A DNA stretch of 64,000 nt, from the NCBI GenBank assembly GCA_964642855.1, contig CAZXSK010000002.1, forward strand, positions 52,844 through 116,843, read 5' to 3'. The stretch is from CAZXSK01 sp964642855. GTDB lineage: Bacteria; Planctomycetota; Phycisphaerae; SM23-33. Position 1 is the first letter of the stretch, and each line of letters begins with the position of its first letter. A model generated the notes under the pieces. That model was not told where the DNA came from and did not search any database. It saw only the letters and a program-made list of their open reading frames with translations. The position numbers and the translations under genes were made by a program. Of this stretch, positions 33,702 to 42,953 are shown piece by piece.

Positions 33702-34283
33702 ATGATGAAACCCAAACTACGAGATGACTTGAAGTTACAGCTTTCCAAGGTCGATGGCGACGACGCCTCTCGTCGCAGTCACGCGGCCTGCAAAGCGCTG
33801 ACCGACCTGCCGGAATTCCGTGAGGCCAGCGCGGTAATGGCGTACATGCCCATCCCACACGAGGTCGACTCCCTCCCGGCGGTCCTGGCTGCCTGGCGGG
33901 CGGGCAAGACCGTACTGATGCCCAAGATCCAGTGGGAACACGAGCACATGCTCGCGGTTGTCTGCCGATCCCTTGACGATGACATGACCCTGGGGCGATA
34001 CGGGCTCCGCGAGCCGGCGAAGGGCGAGCCCTGGCCGGTGGAAGACATCGATCTGGTGATCGTTCCCGCACTCGCCTTCGACCGCAAGGGCAACCGCCTC
34101 GGACGCGGCGGAGGGTTCTACGACCGGTTCCTCAGCCAACCCCAGCTTCGGGCTGTTACTTGCGGGCTGGGCTTCCACGAGCAACTGATCGACGAGCTGC
34201 CCGTTGACGATCACGACAGGCCGGTGGATCTGGTCGTAACCGACAAGGACGTTCTGCGTTTCAACAGCCAGGTGGCTGAGTAA
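33702..34283 (+). CDS. 5-formyltetrahydrofolate cyclo-ligase
   Basis: 193 residues from 33702; a GTG 27 bases upstream is an alternative start. The hallmark ATP/substrate loop GRGGGFYDRFL is present near residue 135, preceded by DLVIVPALAFDRKGNRLG; the C-terminal part reads AVTCGLGFHEQL and DLVVTDKDVLRF. It converts 5-formyl-THF to 5,10-methenyl-THF with ATP in one-carbon metabolism (YgfA/MTHFS family). The structured noncoding region lies directly upstream and the L,D-transpeptidase gene follows after 65 bases. Confidence 0.92.
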   Translation: MMKPKLRDDLKLQLSKVDGDDASRRSHAACKALTDLPEFREASAVMAYMPIPHEVDSLPAVLAAWRAGKTVLMPKIQWEHEHMLAVVCRSLDDDMTLGRYGLREPAKGEPWPVEDIDLVIVPALAFDRKGNRLGRGGGFYDRFLSQPQLRAVTCGLGFHEQLIDELPVDDHDRPVDLVVTDKDVLRFNSQVAE

Positions 34284-34348
34284 TCCTCTTACCCTGAAGT
34301 ACCCGACCTCCGACCGGTCGGGCGGCGTACAACCTGCGGAGAATGATG

Positions 34349-35425
34349 ATGGCACGTTCGAAGAAAAACCGCTCCTCACGTCTGCTGCTGTTTGTGGTGC
34401 TTGCGGCGATCGCCGGGGCGGCTGTCTATTTCCTGTGGTTCGGGCCGGGCGACAGCGCCGGCCACCGCGACGACGCGAACTCCGCCTCCGACCACGGGGG
34501 CGACCAAGGCCAGGTCAACCCGATGCTGGGCACGGTCAGCCCGCAGGCGTATGACCCCAACGCCAAGAAGGACCCCGTGCACAACGTGCTTCGGGTCGGG
34601 CGAGACGAAGCCGTCGCCGCCATGCAGGAAGGTCTCAAGCTCGCCGAGAGCGAACCGATCAAGGCCCGGGGGATGCTCAGCAAGGCGTACAATTCGCTGA
34701 AACTCTCCGACGCCGAGGCAGCTCGCGTCCGCACCGCGATGACCGACCTGGCGAACCGAACGCTGTTCAACGGGTCGAGTTACGTCAACCCGGCTGACGC
34801 GTACACCGAGGGGCACACGTTCGACTTCAACGAGTATCTCTCGAACCATCGCGACGGCGACGGGAACCTCGTGTACGGCATCATCCATCGCCGGAAGCTC
34901 TGGGTGCCCAGCGAGGGGATCGTGCTGGCCAACGGGCTGGTGAGCTCCACGAAATTCCAGGCCGGCAAGACCTACAAGATGCTCAAGGGCCCGTTCCACG
35001 TGATCGTCTACAAGGACCAGCGCGTGATGGACGTGTACCTGCAGGACCTCTTCGTCCGTCGCATGCCGGTCTGTATCGGCGCTCCGGAAACGCCCACCCC
35101 GGAAGGACGGTTCGTGCTGACACTCGGCGGCAAGACCAAGGGCAGCAAGTACTACCCGCCGGTCAACCGCGGACGCGGCGTGATCCGCCCGGGCGAAGAG
35201 GGCTACCCCCTCGATCCCGGCGGGCATAACATGAAGATCGAGGGCATCGTCGAGGAAGGCACGACCATCACCGAGGCCGACAGCTACGCCATTCATGGCA
35301 CGAACGAGGAGGACAGCATCGGCAAGGCAGAATCGCTCGGCTGCGTCCGTCTCGGACACGCCGACATCGCCTGGCTGTACAAGATGCTCTACGAGAGCAA
35401 GAGCACCGTCACCATCCGGCCGTAA
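34349..35425 (+). CDS. membrane-anchored L,D-transpeptidase (YkuD domain)
   Basis: Three ATGs in a row (34343, 34346, 34349); the last has the best spacing to GGAGA. About 358 residues. An N-terminal membrane anchor (LLLFVVLAAIAGAAVYFLWF) is followed by an acidic linker and a helical region of about 100 residues. The C-terminal YkuD domain has DVYLQDLFVRRMPVCIG, TPTPEGRFVLT and the catalytic block YAIHGTN...AESLGCVRL with Cys332. It would form or remodel peptidoglycan cross-links or attach proteins outside the membrane. It precedes the secreted transglutaminase-like gene by 42 bases, suggesting a joint envelope role. Confidence 0.88.
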   Translation: MARSKKNRSSRLLLFVVLAAIAGAAVYFLWFGPGDSAGHRDDANSASDHGGDQGQVNPMLGTVSPQAYDPNAKKDPVHNVLRVGRDEAVAAMQEGLKLAESEPIKARGMLSKAYNSLKLSDAEAARVRTAMTDLANRTLFNGSSYVNPADAYTEGHTFDFNEYLSNHRDGDGNLVYGIIHRRKLWVPSEGIVLANGLVSSTKFQAGKTYKMLKGPFHVIVYKDQRVMDVYLQDLFVRRMPVCIGAPETPTPEGRFVLTLGGKTKGSKYYPPVNRGRGVIRPGEEGYPLDPGGHNMKIEGIVEEGTTITEADSYAIHGTNEEDSIGKAESLGCVRLGHADIAWLYKMLYESKSTVTIRP

Positions 35426-35467
35426 ACCGCGCGGGTCCGACCCGCCCGCGCCGGGGAGGTCTGCACC

Positions 35468-37351
35468 ATGACGCACAAGCCAATGCACCGGCTGATCCCA
35501 GCCGCGGCTCTCTGTTGCGCGGTCCTTATCGCCCTGCCCCCAGCTGCTCTCGGTGCCGGGGCCTCCGACACGATCGACGACGCCTGGCTGGGTCGGATCG
35601 CGACCAAGGAACTCGAACTCGCCGTCCGCGCGGAAACCTGGGACGCCCCGCGCAAGCGGCTTCGCAAGGCGCTGCTAGCCCGGCTTGCGTGCGGGCCGGT
35701 GAATGACGAAACCCTCTCCAGGCTGGTGTTCGCCCTGCGCGGTTGCGACGTGCTGGAAACCGCTTCGCAGGCGGCCGGCAAGACCGACCTGGCCCCGTGG
35801 CTGATGAAGCGCCCCGAAGTCCGTCGGCGGTTCATCCGAGCTGTCGACGACGTCAGGAAACCCGCCCAGGCGGTCACCAGACTCGCCGAACTGGTCGATG
35901 GCGCGGAGAAATCCGTCGCGAAGTATCCCGACCTCGCCGTGGCGTTCGCCACGTCCGAACCGCTCAAGCATTACCGCGACCAGCCCAATCCTGCGACGCT
36001 CCTGGAGAGCTTCCGCTATTACGCCGAGAGCAAGGTCCGCTTCGCGACCGATGTCGGTGACCTGCCCTACGAAAGCGCCCGCTACCTGGCCGATACGCGA
36101 CTGTCCCTGGCCGAACGGGCCTGGGCCGTCAAGCACTACGCGCGCATGCGCACCCCGGCGAAGGCGTATTTCGATCTCGACTACGACTACGACCACTTCT
36201 CGGAGGGCAAGGACAAGAAGATCGCCGACAAGCCCTACTCGCTGATGAACCTCAAGAAGGTCGGCGGCGTGTGCATCGAGCAGGCCTACTACGCAGCGGA
36301 AATCTGCAAGGCGCTGGGCGTGCCGGCGACCATCGTGCATGGCCGGGGCGGCGGGGGCGTGCATCACGCGTGGTTCGCCTACCTCAAGCAAAGTCGAGGC
36401 CGATCGATCTGGGACTCCCGCACGGGGCGGTACGAGTCGCAGTCGTATTTCCTGGGATGGCTTCGGGACCCGGCCCGGGGTAAGATGCTCGATTCGGAAC
36501 TGATGCTCTACGGGGCGGCAAGCGACCTGTCCCTGGCGAGGCGGGAATCCGCCTGGGCGCTGCACAAGGCTGCCCTGCTGGCAGCCGCCCACGATCCCAA
36601 CGACCCGGTCGATGCCAACGCTGCCCTGCTGGAACTCGCCCGGGCGCACGACAAGCTGCTGGCCGATGCCGACACTCCCAAGGCTGACACGTCCTGGATC
36701 GGGCGGTCCCGCGCGGTCGACATGGACGTGGTGCAGGAATTGCTGAAAGCTTCGGTGAAGGCGAATCTCGCCCATCGTCCCGCGTGGGACACGCTCGCCG
36801 AGCTCCGCAAGGAAGACCGGATTCCGGTAGATGATCTGGGCGACTACTTCGATACGCTCATCGACGAAACCGCCAAGCGTTATCCCGACTTCTCCTACGT
36901 CATGGTCATGCGCATCGTACCGACCGTCGACGACGCAGACCGGCGGATCCGCGTCTACCAGCGCGCGATGCGGATCTATCGGCGCAGGCCCGACCTGCAG
37001 GGACGCATCCTACTGGCCGTAGGCGATGACTACCTCGAGAAACAGGACGACAAGCCCAAGGCGCTCGCGGCCTACACCACCGCCGCCCGACGCTGCGTGA
37101 AGATCGCCGACGTGGTCATCAAGGCCGCCCGCAAGGCAGAAGACCTGTACTCGACGGCCAATCGTACGGACCTGGCAATCAAGCTCTACCATCAGCTATG
37201 GAAGAAGACATCTCCGCCCCGCCAGAGCGGACCCTTCGCCCGGCAGACGTCGTATTACCAGCTCGGCGCCCGCCTGGCATTCCTTTTGGACATGGAAGGC
37301 GAAACCGATGACGCCCAGGCCATCCGCAAGCGCATCGGCATGGAGGATTGA
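35468..37351 (+). CDS. secreted transglutaminase-like protein
   Basis: 627 residues; GGGGAGGTCTGCACC precedes the ATG. Signal peptide: HRLIPAAALCCAVLIALPPA. The central transglutaminase-like core shows a Cys-His-Asp triad: Cys269 in GGVCIEQAYYAAEICKALG, His300 in VHHAWFAY and Asp316 in WDSRTGRY. The N-terminal ~200 residues and C-terminal ~270 residues are helical and TPR-like (LARAHDKLLADAD, KPKALAAYTTAARR). The enzyme could be a peptidase, amidase or cross-linking enzyme; the family does not decide this. Next to an L,D-transpeptidase. Confidence 0.8.
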   Translation: MTHKPMHRLIPAAALCCAVLIALPPAALGAGASDTIDDAWLGRIATKELELAVRAETWDAPRKRLRKALLARLACGPVNDETLSRLVFALRGCDVLETASQAAGKTDLAPWLMKRPEVRRRFIRAVDDVRKPAQAVTRLAELVDGAEKSVAKYPDLAVAFATSEPLKHYRDQPNPATLLESFRYYAESKVRFATDVGDLPYESARYLADTRLSLAERAWAVKHYARMRTPAKAYFDLDYDYDHFSEGKDKKIADKPYSLMNLKKVGGVCIEQAYYAAEICKALGVPATIVHGRGGGGVHHAWFAYLKQSRGRSIWDSRTGRYESQSYFLGWLRDPARGKMLDSELMLYGAASDLSLARRESAWALHKAALLAAAHDPNDPVDANAALLELARAHDKLLADADTPKADTSWIGRSRAVDMDVVQELLKASVKANLAHRPAWDTLAELRKEDRIPVDDLGDYFDTLIDETAKRYPDFSYVMVMRIVPTVDDADRRIRVYQRAMRIYRRRPDLQGRILLAVGDDYLEKQDDKPKALAAYTTAARRCVKIADVVIKAARKAEDLYSTANRTDLAIKLYHQLWKKTSPPRQSGPFARQTSYYQLGARLAFLLDMEGETDDAQAIRKRIGMED

Positions 37352-37420
37352 CCCGCGAAGGAGACGATCTTCCTGCCCCGCCGGAATGCGAATCGGTCTG
37401 CCGATACAATTCTGGCGACC

Positions 37421-38050
37421 ATGAGTGGAGACTCCCTGAAAGACTACCAACGCAGGCGCGACTTCCGCAGCACTTCCGAACCGGACGACAGCCAGCCCGA
37501 TCTCGCCTGGGCTGACGATCGGCCGATCTTCGTCATCCAGAAACACGACGCCTCGAACCTGCACTACGACTTCCGACTGGAAGTCGACGACACGCTGAAG
37601 TCCTGGGCGGTTCCCAAGGGTCTGTCCACCGACCCGGGCGACAAGCGGCTGGCCATGCCCACCGAGGACCACCCGCTGGGGTACGCGAACTTCGAGGGCG
37701 TCATCCCGGAGGACCAGTACGGGGGAGGGACGGTGATGATCTGGGACCGCGGCAGCTACGAGAACGCCAAGGCCCTCGAAGCAGACGACGAGGACGACGT
37801 GCCCTCCGTCGCCGAGCAACTCGAACAAGGCCACGCCGTCGTCTACCTCCATGGAGAGAAGCTCACGGGCGCCTACGCGCTGATCCGCACGTCCAGCGGG
37901 GACGACGAGCGCTGGCTGGTCGTCAAGACCGACGACGACCAGGCCGACGCACGGCGAAGCCCCACCTCCACCCAGCCAGACTCAGCCGTCACAGGCCGAT
38001 CGCTGGAGGAAATCGCCGATCAGCAAGTCGACCAGGAAAACGACGACTGA
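37421..38050 (+). CDS. stand-alone DNA ligase D 3'-phosphoesterase domain
   Basis: 209 residues. The LigD phosphoesterase (PE) domain is clear: FVIQKHDASNLHYDFRLEVD with the metal-binding His and Asp, SWAVPKGLSTDPGDKRLA, HPLGYANFEGVIPEDQYGGG and GAYALIRT. It trims 3'-phosphates or ribonucleotides at DNA ends during NHEJ. In LigD it is fused to a polymerase and ligase; here it ends with an acidic Gln-rich tail and the polymerase is a separate gene 16 bases downstream. No ATP-dependent ligase domain or Ku lies in the window. Confidence 0.92.
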   Translation: MSGDSLKDYQRRRDFRSTSEPDDSQPDLAWADDRPIFVIQKHDASNLHYDFRLEVDDTLKSWAVPKGLSTDPGDKRLAMPTEDHPLGYANFEGVIPEDQYGGGTVMIWDRGSYENAKALEADDEDDVPSVAEQLEQGHAVVYLHGEKLTGAYALIRTSSGDDERWLVVKTDDDQADARRSPTSTQPDSAVTGRSLEEIADQQVDQENDD

Positions 38051-38066
38051 GCCACGGGAGGCGACC

Positions 38067-38993
38067 ATGGCCACCATCGGCGGGCACGATATCGAGCTGT
38101 CCAACAGCGACAAGGTCTTCTTCCCGGACGCTGGCCTGACCAAGGGCGACCTGGTGGACTATTACCGACGCGTCGCGGAGGTGATGGTGCCCCACACGCG
38201 TCGCTACGGCGTGAGCATGCAGCGCTTCCCGGACGGGCTGGACGGCGGAGGATTCTATCAGAAGGACGCGTCCGACTACTTCCCCGAATGGATCCACACA
38301 GCTCATGTCCCCAAGCGGGAAGGCGGCTCGTACGACGCCCCGGTCATCGACAGCGAGGCTACGCTGGTGTACCTGGCCAACCAGGCCATGATGACCCCCC
38401 ACCTCTACCTCTCCCGCATCGACGATCTCGAAAAGCCCGACAAGATGATCTACGACCTCGACCCGCCCGAAGGCACCGAGGACTTCCGGCTGGTCCGGCA
38501 GGCAGCCGTCGACGTCCGCGACACACTGGACGAGTTGGACCTTCCCGCCTTCGTGAAGACCACCGGCTCGAAAGGCTACCACGTGGTGGTCCCCGTGCGA
38601 CTGGGCCCGGACTTCGAAACGGTCCGGCAGTTCGCCCGCGACGTCGCCCGGGTTCTGGAGGCCCGCAAGCCGGACACCTACACGCTGGAATCGCGGAAGA
38701 ACAAGCGGAAAGGCCGCATCTTCCTGGACATGCTCCGCAACGCGTACGGCGCGACGGCCGTGGCGCCGTATTCGGTGCGTCCCCGCCCGGGCGCTCCGGT
38801 TGCGACGCCCCTGGAATGGGACGAACTGGCCTCGGGCGCCGATCCGCGCGACTGGACCCTCCGCAGCGTCTCGGGCAGGCTCTCGCAGAAGGACGACCCG
38901 TGGAAGCACCTGATGCAGCACGCCCACAGCCTTGACAGCCGACGGCAGAAGCTCGACCGACTGCTCGATGAGGCAGGCATCGATGGCGAATAG
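38067..38993 (+). CDS. stand-alone LigD polymerase (primase-polymerase) domain
   Basis: 308 residues; CGGGAGGCGACC precedes the ATG. Full LigD-type polymerase domain: ELSNSDKVFFPDAGLTKGDL at the start, metal-binding DLDPPEG, FVKTTGSKGYHVVVPV, IFLDMLRNAYGATAVAPYSV and SVSGRLSQKDDPW. It adds nucleotides at double-strand-break ends in NHEJ. Together with the preceding PE gene this is a split LigD lacking the ligase; the ligase and Ku must be elsewhere or absent. Confidence 0.93.
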   Translation: MATIGGHDIELSNSDKVFFPDAGLTKGDLVDYYRRVAEVMVPHTRRYGVSMQRFPDGLDGGGFYQKDASDYFPEWIHTAHVPKREGGSYDAPVIDSEATLVYLANQAMMTPHLYLSRIDDLEKPDKMIYDLDPPEGTEDFRLVRQAAVDVRDTLDELDLPAFVKTTGSKGYHVVVPVRLGPDFETVRQFARDVARVLEARKPDTYTLESRKNKRKGRIFLDMLRNAYGATAVAPYSVRPRPGAPVATPLEWDELASGADPRDWTLRSVSGRLSQKDDPWKHLMQHAHSLDSRRQKLDRLLDEAGIDGE

Positions 38994-39208
38994 TTCCAAG
39001 ACGTCTCGGCATCGCAGCGGCGACTCCCACTTGTCGCATCTTTATGATATCCTTGCCGGTTCCCTGGCGGGCCAGCCTCCGGACAAGCGAGAACCATGAT
39101 CGACTGGAACAGTCTTACCAACCCCCTGCTGGGCATCGCGAGATCAAAGGACCTGGTTACCTGGGAGGCACCGGCCGCCTCCACGGCAAAGAAAGCAGAC
39201 GGAACGCC

Positions 39209-41917
39209 ATGAGCTGGATCATTCGCAACGAAGACCTTCGCCACCAGCAGCCGGAGTTTCTCGGCAGCATTTTCTGCGTCGGCAACGGCCGCCACTCCAC
39301 GCGCGGCACCGCCGGCGAAGCCCGCTACGACGCCTACCGCGGCGTGTTCGTCTCCGGGCTGGTCACAAGGGCACCGATGGGCCTGATGTACTTCAGCGGC
39401 GCGCCCGACTGGCTGCAGGCATGGATCGAAATCGAAGGCCGCCGGGCGGAGTGCCTTGACGACGATTGGCAGCTGGACATGCGGGCGGGCGTCGTCACGC
39501 GCCGCGCGACATTCAGCCGGGGCGACACCACCGTCGAGGTCGTCGAGCAGCGTTTCGCATCGTGGGCGGATCCGTCGCTGGCCGGTCAGCACCTGCGCGT
39601 GACGCGGCAGGCGGGGCAGGCGGCTGTGTCCGTCGTGATGGGCGTCGATGCCGACATCCGTCAGTCTCGCGCGAAGTACTACCAGCCGGGCGAGTTCCCC
39701 GCCGTCGACGACACCGGCCTGAAGCTCACCGAGATCGAGTCACTGACCGCCGCGAACGGAACAGTCGAAGCGCGACTGATCAGCCCGTCGACAGGCCGGC
39801 GTAGCGCAGCCGCGGCAGCCATCCGCGTTCTCGACGGCGCGGAGGAAGGCGAAGTGTTCTGTGACGACGGTATCGGCGGGGTGCGGTTCGAGCTCACCGC
39901 CGACCGGGCAGCCTTCGAGAAGCTCGCCGCCATCGTCGCCGACCTCGAAGGCTTTGAAAGCGTCGAGGCGGACCTGGATCGCGATTTCCACCGTGCACGC
40001 AGCCAGACCTTCGCCGAAGCTTCTGCCGCCCATCGCCGGGCGATGGAGCAGTTCTGGGATCTCGCGGACGTGCGGATCGAGGGAGACCCGGTCGCCCAGC
40101 GAGCGGTGCGGTTTGCGATCTGGAGCACGCTGCACTCGTCCCCCCTGGACGGCGGGCGGTCGAGCGTGGGCGCCAAGAACCTCACCGGCGACTGGTACCG
40201 CGGCGCGGTCTTCTGGGACTTCGATATCTTCCAGCTGCCCCTGCTGGCTGCGGTCGCCCCCGACCGCGCACGCAACCACGAGCTGTTCCGAACCCGCCGG
40301 CTCGACGGGGCTCGAAGAATGGCCCGCCAGGACGGCTACCGCGGCGCACGCTACCCCGGCCAGAGCTACGAGCACGGCGTGGAGGATCCCCCCTGCCTCG
40401 GCGGCCTGGGACGGATGGAGATCCACGTGACCTTCGAGGTCGCATGGGGCATTCTGCACTACGCGGCGATCACCGGCGACACGGACTTCCTGCTGACCGA
40501 AGGCCTGGAGACGGTGCTGGAGATCACGCGGTTCTGGGCATCGCGGATCGCGCGGGACGGCGACGGAAGTTGGCATCTGCGGGGCATCTGTGGTCCCGAC
40601 GAACTCCACAAGCCCGTCGATGACAACGCCTACATGAACCACATGATCGCCGATCTCATGCGTCAGGCCACCGCCGCCCTCAACCGCTGCAGGCAGAACG
40701 ATCCGTTCGCCGTCGACTCGCTGCTGCACCGCATGGAAATCGATGACGACGAACGCGCCACCTGGGCCGACATCGCCCGCAACATGCATATCCCCATGCT
40801 CGACGACCTTGTGATGGAGCAGTTCACCGACCACAGCGACCTGCCCATTGCAAGCCCCCGGGCCTGTAAGGACCGCGGCATGGGCGCCGACCGCATCGGC
40901 AAGCAGGCCGACACCACGTTGCTGTTCCAGAACATGCCCTGGGCGTTCAGCCGGGACGAAACACTTGCCAACTACCGGATGTACGCGCCGCTGTGCAACC
41001 AGACCAGTTCGCTGAGTCTCTGCACGCACGCCCTGGTTGCCGGGCGGCTTGGGCTCGTCCGCGACGCGAAACGCTACTTCGACATGGCCGCCGGCGTGGA
41101 TCTCGACGATTCGATGGGCAACAGCGACCACGGCATCCACGGCGCAGGCGAGGGTGGAATCTGGCTGGCAGTTGTCGGAGGTTTCGGCGGCTTGACGGTC
41201 AGGCCGGACGGCGTCGGCGTCAGCACGCACCTGCCCGCAGGATGGCAACGTCTGCAATACAGCTTCCTGCTCCGCGGCCGACGGATGGAAGTGGACGCCA
41301 CACCCGACGGGTGCCGCGTGACCAACCAGGGCCCCGGAGAGATCACCCTGGCCGTGGGCGGGTCGCAGGTTTCGCTGGACGAGGGAGAATCCGTCCAGCG
41401 ACCGGTCGACGCAGACTGGCGCGAGCAAGGGCTCGACGGCGTGGTCTTCGACGAAGCAGCGGCCCTTGCCGATGGCTCGCCGACCGACGAGGCGATCACG
41501 CTCGTGCGAATGCTGAGCGATGCGGGAGTGAAGACCGCAATTGTCGCGGCTGGTGAGCTCGACCGCGATGCTCTGACTGCGGCCGGTTTCGACGCCGTCG
41601 TCGACGCGACGTTCCTCCGCAAGGCCAAGCCCGATCCGCAGGGCCCGCTGGTCGCCACGCAGCACCTGCTGGCGCTGCCATGGAATTGTGCGGGCATCGC
41701 GGCTGACTCCGACGCCGTCGACGCGATGCGCCGCGCGGGACTGGCGGTGGTGGGAATCGGCAGCGACGCGCCGCAGGGGCGCTTCGACAGCATCTCGGAC
41801 CTCAGCCCGGAAACGCTTTCCGCCGTGCTCGACGAGGTCGACGAACCGGTCAACCCGTACCTGGAGCGCAACATCGCAATCGTCCAGTCGGAACAGAAGC
41901 AGAAGGCAGGCCGATGA
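39209..41917 (+). CDS. GH65-type glycoside phosphorylase/hydrolase fused to a degenerate HAD domain
   Basis: About 902 residues from the ATG at 39209; the frame stays open upstream to 39044 but MSWIIRNEDL matches a family start. The GH65 N-terminal sandwich has ESIFCVGNG-like LGSIFCVGNGRHSTRG. The (alpha/alpha)6 barrel has GAVFWDFDIFQLPLL and GARYPGQSY, with the proton donor Glu465 in GICGPDELH. Residues about 738-885 resemble a beta-phosphoglucomutase-type HAD (LDGVVFDEAAALADG, LRKAKPDPQ, GIAADSDAVDAMRRAGLAVV). The first Asp (nucleophile) of the usual DxDG is Gly, so phosphomutase activity should be lost. GH65 enzymes phosphorolyse alpha-glucosides such as maltose, trehalose or kojibiose. 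Confidence 0.88.
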   Translation: MSWIIRNEDLRHQQPEFLGSIFCVGNGRHSTRGTAGEARYDAYRGVFVSGLVTRAPMGLMYFSGAPDWLQAWIEIEGRRAECLDDDWQLDMRAGVVTRRATFSRGDTTVEVVEQRFASWADPSLAGQHLRVTRQAGQAAVSVVMGVDADIRQSRAKYYQPGEFPAVDDTGLKLTEIESLTAANGTVEARLISPSTGRRSAAAAAIRVLDGAEEGEVFCDDGIGGVRFELTADRAAFEKLAAIVADLEGFESVEADLDRDFHRARSQTFAEASAAHRRAMEQFWDLADVRIEGDPVAQRAVRFAIWSTLHSSPLDGGRSSVGAKNLTGDWYRGAVFWDFDIFQLPLLAAVAPDRARNHELFRTRRLDGARRMARQDGYRGARYPGQSYEHGVEDPPCLGGLGRMEIHVTFEVAWGILHYAAITGDTDFLLTEGLETVLEITRFWASRIARDGDGSWHLRGICGPDELHKPVDDNAYMNHMIADLMRQATAALNRCRQNDPFAVDSLLHRMEIDDDERATWADIARNMHIPMLDDLVMEQFTDHSDLPIASPRACKDRGMGADRIGKQADTTLLFQNMPWAFSRDETLANYRMYAPLCNQTSSLSLCTHALVAGRLGLVRDAKRYFDMAAGVDLDDSMGNSDHGIHGAGEGGIWLAVVGGFGGLTVRPDGVGVSTHLPAGWQRLQYSFLLRGRRMEVDATPDGCRVTNQGPGEITLAVGGSQVSLDEGESVQRPVDADWREQGLDGVVFDEAAALADGSPTDEAITLVRMLSDAGVKTAIVAAGELDRDALTAAGFDAVVDATFLRKAKPDPQGPLVATQHLLALPWNCAGIAADSDAVDAMRRAGLAVVGIGSDAPQGRFDSISDLSPETLSAVLDEVDEPVNPYLERNIAIVQSEQKQKAGR

Positions 41918-41939
41918 TGCGGGGGGAGTCCGTCTTCCG

Positions 41940-42953
41940 CTACGCAGACAGTTCGTCCAGCGTCTGACAGAGCGTGTCCCACAGGTTCCGGATGTCGGCT
42001 GCGGGGCCGTCGTCAGTGTACTCCACAACGGCCTGTCGGGCGATCTGTGCCTGCGTGACGGCCGCGTCGTAGCGGACCCGACCGGCCGCGGGAATGCCCA
42101 TCTGCCCGGCCGCCGACTCGATCTCGTCGGCTACGTCAGGGTTCAGGTCCCACTTGTTGACGCACACCGCAGCGGGGACATCGAAGTGCTTGGTCAACTC
42201 CGCGACGCGTCTGAGGTCGTGCAGGCCGCTGAGAGTCGGCTCGGTGACGATCAGCGCCAGGTCCACCCCGGTGACCGAGGCAATCACGGGACAGCCCGTG
42301 CCCGGCGATCCGTCGACGATCAACAGCTCCCGCCGGCCGGCCTCGGCGAGCCCCCGGGCCTCGCTGCGCACCGTGCTGACCAGCTTGCCGGAGTTCTCCT
42401 CGGCGATGCCCAGCCTGGCGTGCACCATCGGCCCGAACCGGGTGTCGGAAACGAACCACTGTCCGTTCTCGACGGGCCCGAACTCGATTGCATCTGCAGG
42501 ACAGAACCACGCGCAGACCCCGCAACCTTCACAGGCGATCGGGTCGACGTGGAATCGACGCGCCGCCTCGGCCATCGATTCGCCCATCGCCAGGATCTCG
42601 CTGTTGACGCGCAGCGTGCAGCTTCGCTTGCAGTAGGTGCAGTCGTAACAGGCGGCGTCGAGTTGGGGACCGCCGGCGGCGAAATGATCCGCCAGCGAAC
42701 AGGAGATTGCCCCGAACCTGCAGAGCTCGGCGCACTTGCCGCAGCCGACGCATCGGTCGGCGTCGATCCGGGCCCGCTTGCCGCCCGAGAACGACTCCCG
42801 CCGACGAATCCTGGGCTCCAGAACCAGGTGCAGATCGGCTGCGTCCACGTCGGCGTCGGCGAGGACGGCCTCGCCGGCCAGTGCGGCCAGTGACGCGACG
42901 ATCGACGTCTTGCCCGTTCCTCCCTTGCCGCTGATGACAACCATTTCGTTCAT
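41940..42953 (-). CDS. MinD/Mrp-type ATPase with ferredoxin domain (ORP complex type)
   Basis: 337 residues. The start at 42953 overlaps the upstream stop (ATGA), with GAGGAGG upstream. The deviant Walker A is VISGKGGTGKTS near the N-terminus; VDGSPGTGCPV and NKWDLNP complete the MinD-like core. Inserted is a two-cluster ferredoxin: CVGCGKCAELC and CEGCGVCAWFC, with further cysteines (CYDCTYCKRSC) between them. Pairs of such ATPases are found in anaerobes next to Orange Protein genes, where they form a complex. Last gene of the leftward arm. Likely role: ATP-dependent handling of metal or sulfur clusters. Confidence 0.9.
   Translation of the reverse strand: MNEMVVISGKGGTGKTSIVASLAALAGEAVLADADVDAADLHLVLEPRIRRRESFSGGKRARIDADRCVGCGKCAELCRFGAISCSLADHFAAGGPQLDAACYDCTYCKRSCTLRVNSEILAMGESMAEAARRFHVDPIACEGCGVCAWFCPADAIEFGPVENGQWFVSDTRFGPMVHARLGIAEENSGKLVSTVRSEARGLAEAGRRELLIVDGSPGTGCPVIASVTGVDLALIVTEPTLSGLHDLRRVAELTKHFDVPAAVCVNKWDLNPDVADEIESAAGQMGIPAAGRVRYDAAVTQAQIARQAVVEYTDDGPAADIRNLWDTLCQTLDELSA

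Noticed and set aside
31009..34071. 1020-residue minus-strand open frame over the TRAP/uspA/RNA region
   Set aside because: Low-complexity shadow of DctQ, DctM and UspA; no ribosome site or domain.
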